Positions 49,606 to 52,227 of a DNA stretch of 52,227 nt are shown here, piece by piece. Below the pieces are notes generated by a model that saw only the letters and a program-made list of their open reading frames with translations, was not told the origin of the DNA and made no database searches. Made by a program: the position numbers and the translations under genes. Source of the stretch: Planctomycetota bacterium (GTDB taxonomy: Bacteria; Planctomycetota; UBA1135; JAKEFM01); the NCBI GenBank assembly GCA_022616055.1, contig JAKEFM010000164.1:1-52227 (forward strand). The letters are read 5' to 3'. Position 1 is the stretch's first letter; the number at the start of each line of letters is the position of its first letter.

Positions 49606-51206
49606 CTACCGCATGAAGTATCGGAGGACCATGTCGTTCTGGTCTCCGTCGCCATTGAGATCGAAGGTGGAAGGAAACGTCTCGTTCCCCGCGAAGGGGA
49701 TCAGGGCGAAAAACGTTCCCGGGGGGACTCCCTGTACGGGGAAGGCGAACACGTTCTCGGCGGCGGGCTGCTCTCCGGGCGCGACCACGATCCTCGGCAG
49801 CATGAAGGCGTTCTGGTCCGTCATGAACACGACGGAGGGATCGATGACGCCGTCCCCGTTCTGATCCGAGTTGACGTTGTTCGCGTTCTCGCGGATCACG
49901 TAGGCGAAGGCTCGCCCGGCGACGCTGATCTCCTCTCCGTGGCGAGGAGCAAATGCGGGTGCGACCGCGCACTGCCCAGCCGTCGCCCTGCCGGGGTGCC
50001 CCGAGTTGGGGAACAACGGGGGGAGGGGAACAGGAAGGCAATTCGGACCCGCCCCGGGCTGGAACGGAGGCTGGAGGGCGTCGAATCCGATCTGGTTGCC
50101 GAACGCGGCGTCGGGCCGGACGCTCGGCCTGTTCCCGACTCCCTGGAACGTGCAGACCGCACCCACCTGCGGGCAGACGCAGTCGACGGTGATGTTCGGC
50201 GCGCAGGGCGCCAGGGCCGTCACCGAGACACCGACGGGTCGCACCGTGACCACTCGGTCGCACACGTCGCCGTCCCCGTTCGAGTCGCCGAGCTGAGCCT
50301 CGCTCTGCTCGTAGGCGAGCATGTCCGACTGCGGGAAGCCGAGCGTGAACGAGAACGAGACCGATGGGTTGAAGCCCGCTCCCACGTTGTAATTGAAGTG
50401 GGGGTGAGGGAGCGGCATCGGGGCGTTGAACTGGAGGGGTTCGGGGTACGGGTTGTTGAAACCCCAGAGGTCCAGCAGCGCCATGGGAAGCGGCGCGACC
50501 ACGGGGGGAAGGCCCGGAATCCCCTGCTCGAGGATCATCATGAAGTTCGAGATCTGGATGCGGCGGAATCCCGTCGCGACGCCCGGCGAGGCGGGCGGCC
50601 CGAAGGCCCACGTATCGCCGTTCGCTGCAGGCGCGGACGCTCCCTGGAAGATCTGGACGAGGGCCACGTAGTCCATCTGATCGCCGTCGGCGTTGATGTC
50701 GGGAGTGGTCCCGGGGGTCGGAAAGGGGAGGGTGATGTTCAACTGACTCTCCAGCGCGACGCACCCGACCAGGAAGAGTCCACTGAACCCGGGACCCGGA
50801 GGACCCGGGATCATGATCGTCGACGTCACGTCCTGGGAAACTGTGAGGCGGGTGTTCAGGAGGAGCCCGCTATCGAGGTCGATCACCCGGAGGACGTCCT
50901 CGCCGAGAACGCCGTTCCCGTTGAGGTCGAGCCCGGCCTGTCCCTCGTCGGTGCTGATGCTGACGAAGGAGTTCGAAACGGCAGGGCGGCCGCCGACGAC
51001 CTTCGTGTTGTTCACGCCACCCTGAGCGGGGGGGACCTGAACGAATGTGGTGACAGGGGCGGAATTGCCGCAATAGAGGACGGGTCCCGCCTGGCAGAGC
51101 GGCGGCTGCGATTCCGCCGTACCCGCGACGACGAGCGAGAAGGCGACGAGGAGTAGAACTCGCCGACCGAGGGTACGTCCCTTGCTCTCTCTCTCTCTGT
51201 TCGCAT
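49606..51206 (-). CDS. Secreted Ca-loop protein, start separated from body by a (AG)7 tract (frame-shifted as read)
   Basis: The body (532 residues in the repaired frame) begins with a signal peptide, TLGRRVLLLVAFSLVVAGTAES, and has five EF-hand/dockerin-like loops (DLNGNGVLGEDV, DINADGDQMD, DSNGDGDVCD, DQNGDGVID, DLNGDGDQND) with several Cys. The only well-placed start, ATG at 51206 with AAAGGAG six bases upstream (51213-51219), lies 7 bases before a (AG)7 tract and reads the wrong frame. Loss of one AG unit (or gain of two) joins it to the signal peptide as MRTERESKGRTLGRR. No ATG, GTG or TTG exists in the correct frame after the predicted promoter. As written the gene is OFF. Phase variation or an indel error are the two explanations. 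Confidence 0.7.
51185..51198 (-). repeat. (CT)7 / (AG)7 simple sequence repeat in the start region
   Basis: Fourteen bases of CT (plus strand), i.e. AG on the coding strand, lie 7 bases after the start codon of the secreted protein gene. Dinucleotide tracts this long are rare in such GC-rich DNA. A change of one unit shifts the frame by 2 bases. Confidence 0.9.
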
Positions 51207-51284
51207 CTGCTGCTCCTTTCTCCGGCTTGACGGCTCCGGTCCTCGACGATCCAAGTCCCGGATCCGAGGTCTCAGCAAGTTCGG

Positions 51285-51312
51285 ATGCTAGGCCTCGACC
51301 GGCCCTTGTCAA
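51285..51312 (-). promoter_or_regulatory. Sigma-70-like promoter of the secreted protein gene
   Basis: On the minus strand a perfect TTGACA (51307-51312) is followed after 16 bases by TAGCAT (51285-51290, four of six to consensus). The predicted transcript start, near 51278, excludes the upstream in-frame ATGs at 51354 and 51345 and leaves the ATG at 51206 as the start. Confidence 0.55.
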
Positions 51313-51516
51313 CCCCCGGGTCGGCGCGCAGCAGGTAGGCAGCATCCTCGACATCGCCGCGGGTCTTCAGGCCCTCGCCTCCGAGAGGCTTCCGCCCCCG
51401 TCTTACTCCCGGGCCACTCGCACCCTGGTTCCCGCCGGTCGGCGAGGACGGAGCCGAGGCCCTGGCGGAGGCGGGGGCCCCCGTCGAGGGACCGGCTCGG
51501 GCCGGTTCGGGTGGGG

Positions 51517-52227
51517 TTAGATCGGTTCCTTCGTTGGCCGGACCCGGGCGAGCTCGCGCCGCAGCCTCTCGATCTCCTCCCGCAGGAGGCGGATCTCCTC
51601 CTCGTTCGACCGGAGGCGCTCCTCCGGGAGGAGCGGGGAAGTGGCGAGCCCAGGGGGCGCTGGCGTCGCCGGCGGAAGCCCGGGAACTCCGCCGCGCGGA
51701 CCCCCCTCGCGAGGGGGACCCGACGGCGGGGGCCCCGGCTCCGGGGCGAGCCCCGGTGTCGCCTCGGCGAGCGCGCGCAGGCGCGCCGCCTCGTCCGCGG
51801 CCTTCCTCGACTGGGCGCGCAAGAGAGAGCTTCGCGCCCGCCGGTAGGCCTCCCCCGGGGCGGCCGGCGGGGCGGGACCGGGGGTCGCCTCGTCGGGAAC
51901 GGCCGGCGGGACGGCGGACGCGGCCCGCGTCGGCGGAATCGCGGACGCGGGGCCGGCGGGAGGCGCCGGCGGGGCGGCCGGCGCGACGTTCCGAGCGATC
52001 TCCGCCAGTCTCGCCCGGTCGACGCGACCGAGCACGCGGTGCCGCTCGAGGAGGTCCTCCCCGAGCAGCGTCCGCATCTCGCCGCGCGTCCGTTCCTCGA
52101 GCTGGCGGGCGAGTTCCTCGAGCGCCGCCGCCTGCTCGGAGAGCCTCCGCGACGCCTCCTCGAGGCGGGGGACCTCGTCGCGGAGGAATCGTTCGGCGCG
52201 GCGCAGCGCCTCGTCCTGCCCGGCGCC
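51517..52227 (-). CDS. Coiled-coil and Pro-rich protein (5' end outside the window)
   Basis: The frame is open from the window edge (52227) to the TAA at 51517-51519, giving 236 codons. The first part is coiled coil (ALRRAERFLRDEVPRLEE, SEQAAALEELARQLEE), then ERHRVLGRVDRARLAEIA, a Pro/Ala-rich linker (about 82-190), and a C-terminal heptad helix (SNEEEIRLLREEIERLRREL). No membrane helix or enzyme motif is seen in the part present. It may be a structural or scaffold protein. The 3' end is followed by about 200 bases without a gene up to the promoter at 51312. Confidence 0.7.
   Translation of the reverse strand, partial: GAGQDEALRRAERFLRDEVPRLEEASRRLSEQAAALEELARQLEERTRGEMRTLLGEDLLERHRVLGRVDRARLAEIARNVAPAAPPAPPAGPASAIPPTRAASAVPPAVPDEATPGPAPPAAPGEAYRRARSSLLRAQSRKAADEAARLRALAEATPGLAPEPGPPPSGPPREGGPRGGVPGLPPATPAPPGLATSPLLPEERLRSNEEEIRLLREEIERLRRELARVRPTKEPI

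Noticed and set aside
51285-51354. ATG at 51354 or 51345 as start of the secreted protein
   Set aside because: They are in frame but lie upstream of the predicted promoter, lack a ribosome site and would bury the signal peptide about 60 residues deep.

Overview
The window is a very GC-rich bacterial chromosome segment, locally above 80% G+C, densely packed with GTG and TTG starts and many 4-bp ATGA/GTGA/TTGA gene overlaps. LpxD shows a Gram-negative outer-membrane organism. A planctomycete-style C-terminal beta domain ends several secreted proteins. Together with FG-GAP repeat proteins, a prepilin-type protein, a HEAT/von Willebrand fusion and a long IspH, this points to Planctomycetota. That placement is inferred from protein style, not from rRNA.

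Layout. 1-8.5 kb: end of a secreted protein, YqgE/AlgH, DUF488, cobalamin adenosyltransferase, a DUF5658 membrane protein with a pilin-like protein, DoxX, an EboF-like phosphodiesterase and two secreted proteins. 8.5-22.3 kb: HEAT-vWA protein, succinate dehydrogenase operon sdhC-sdhA-sdhB, LOG-family protein, MgtC/DUF4010 transporter-like protein, GspF/PilC-like protein, transglutaminase-like protein, S9 peptidase, and an ECF sigma factor with a Cys-rich membrane anti-sigma factor. 22.3-26.3 kb: the most interesting locus, described below, then a divergent EgtD-like methyltransferase, a TPR protein and a DUF2459 lipoprotein. 26.3-36.7 kb: a surface-polysaccharide cluster of six glycosyltransferases, two methyltransferases and a coiled-coil protein. 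Its two arms converge at 31.49 kb, and it contains a lower-GC methyltransferase next to an IS66-type relic. 37-47.5 kb: mostly housekeeping genes (MIP18, M14 peptidase, ispH, aroB, lpxD, Nudix, DUF885). 48-52.2 kb: a second FG-GAP protein, a secreted protein with a (CT)7 tract inside its start region, and the end of a coiled-coil protein.

Best candidate for a new system (22336-24136, minus strand). A recognisable promoter with a palindrome between its -35 and -10 boxes drives a 15-codon ORF (MPEIVLVDAVELVPT) that has a perfect Shine-Dalgarno. A terminator-like hairpin follows. Then comes a divergent DUF692/MNIO-type (multinuclear non-heme iron) enzyme, translationally coupled to a partner protein whose C-terminus looks like a PqqD/RRE winged helix. 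This is the architecture of a ribosomally made, post-translationally modified peptide (RiPP) locus, but the peptide has no Cys and the enzyme departs from the usual metal-site motifs. The main alternative is a leader-peptide attenuator controlling the enzyme genes.

Second candidate (49606-51312, minus strand). The only well-placed start codon of a 532-residue secreted protein is out of frame by one AG unit of a (AG)7 repeat. This looks like a slipped-strand ON/OFF switch, or else an indel error.

No tRNA, rRNA or CRISPR array was recognised.
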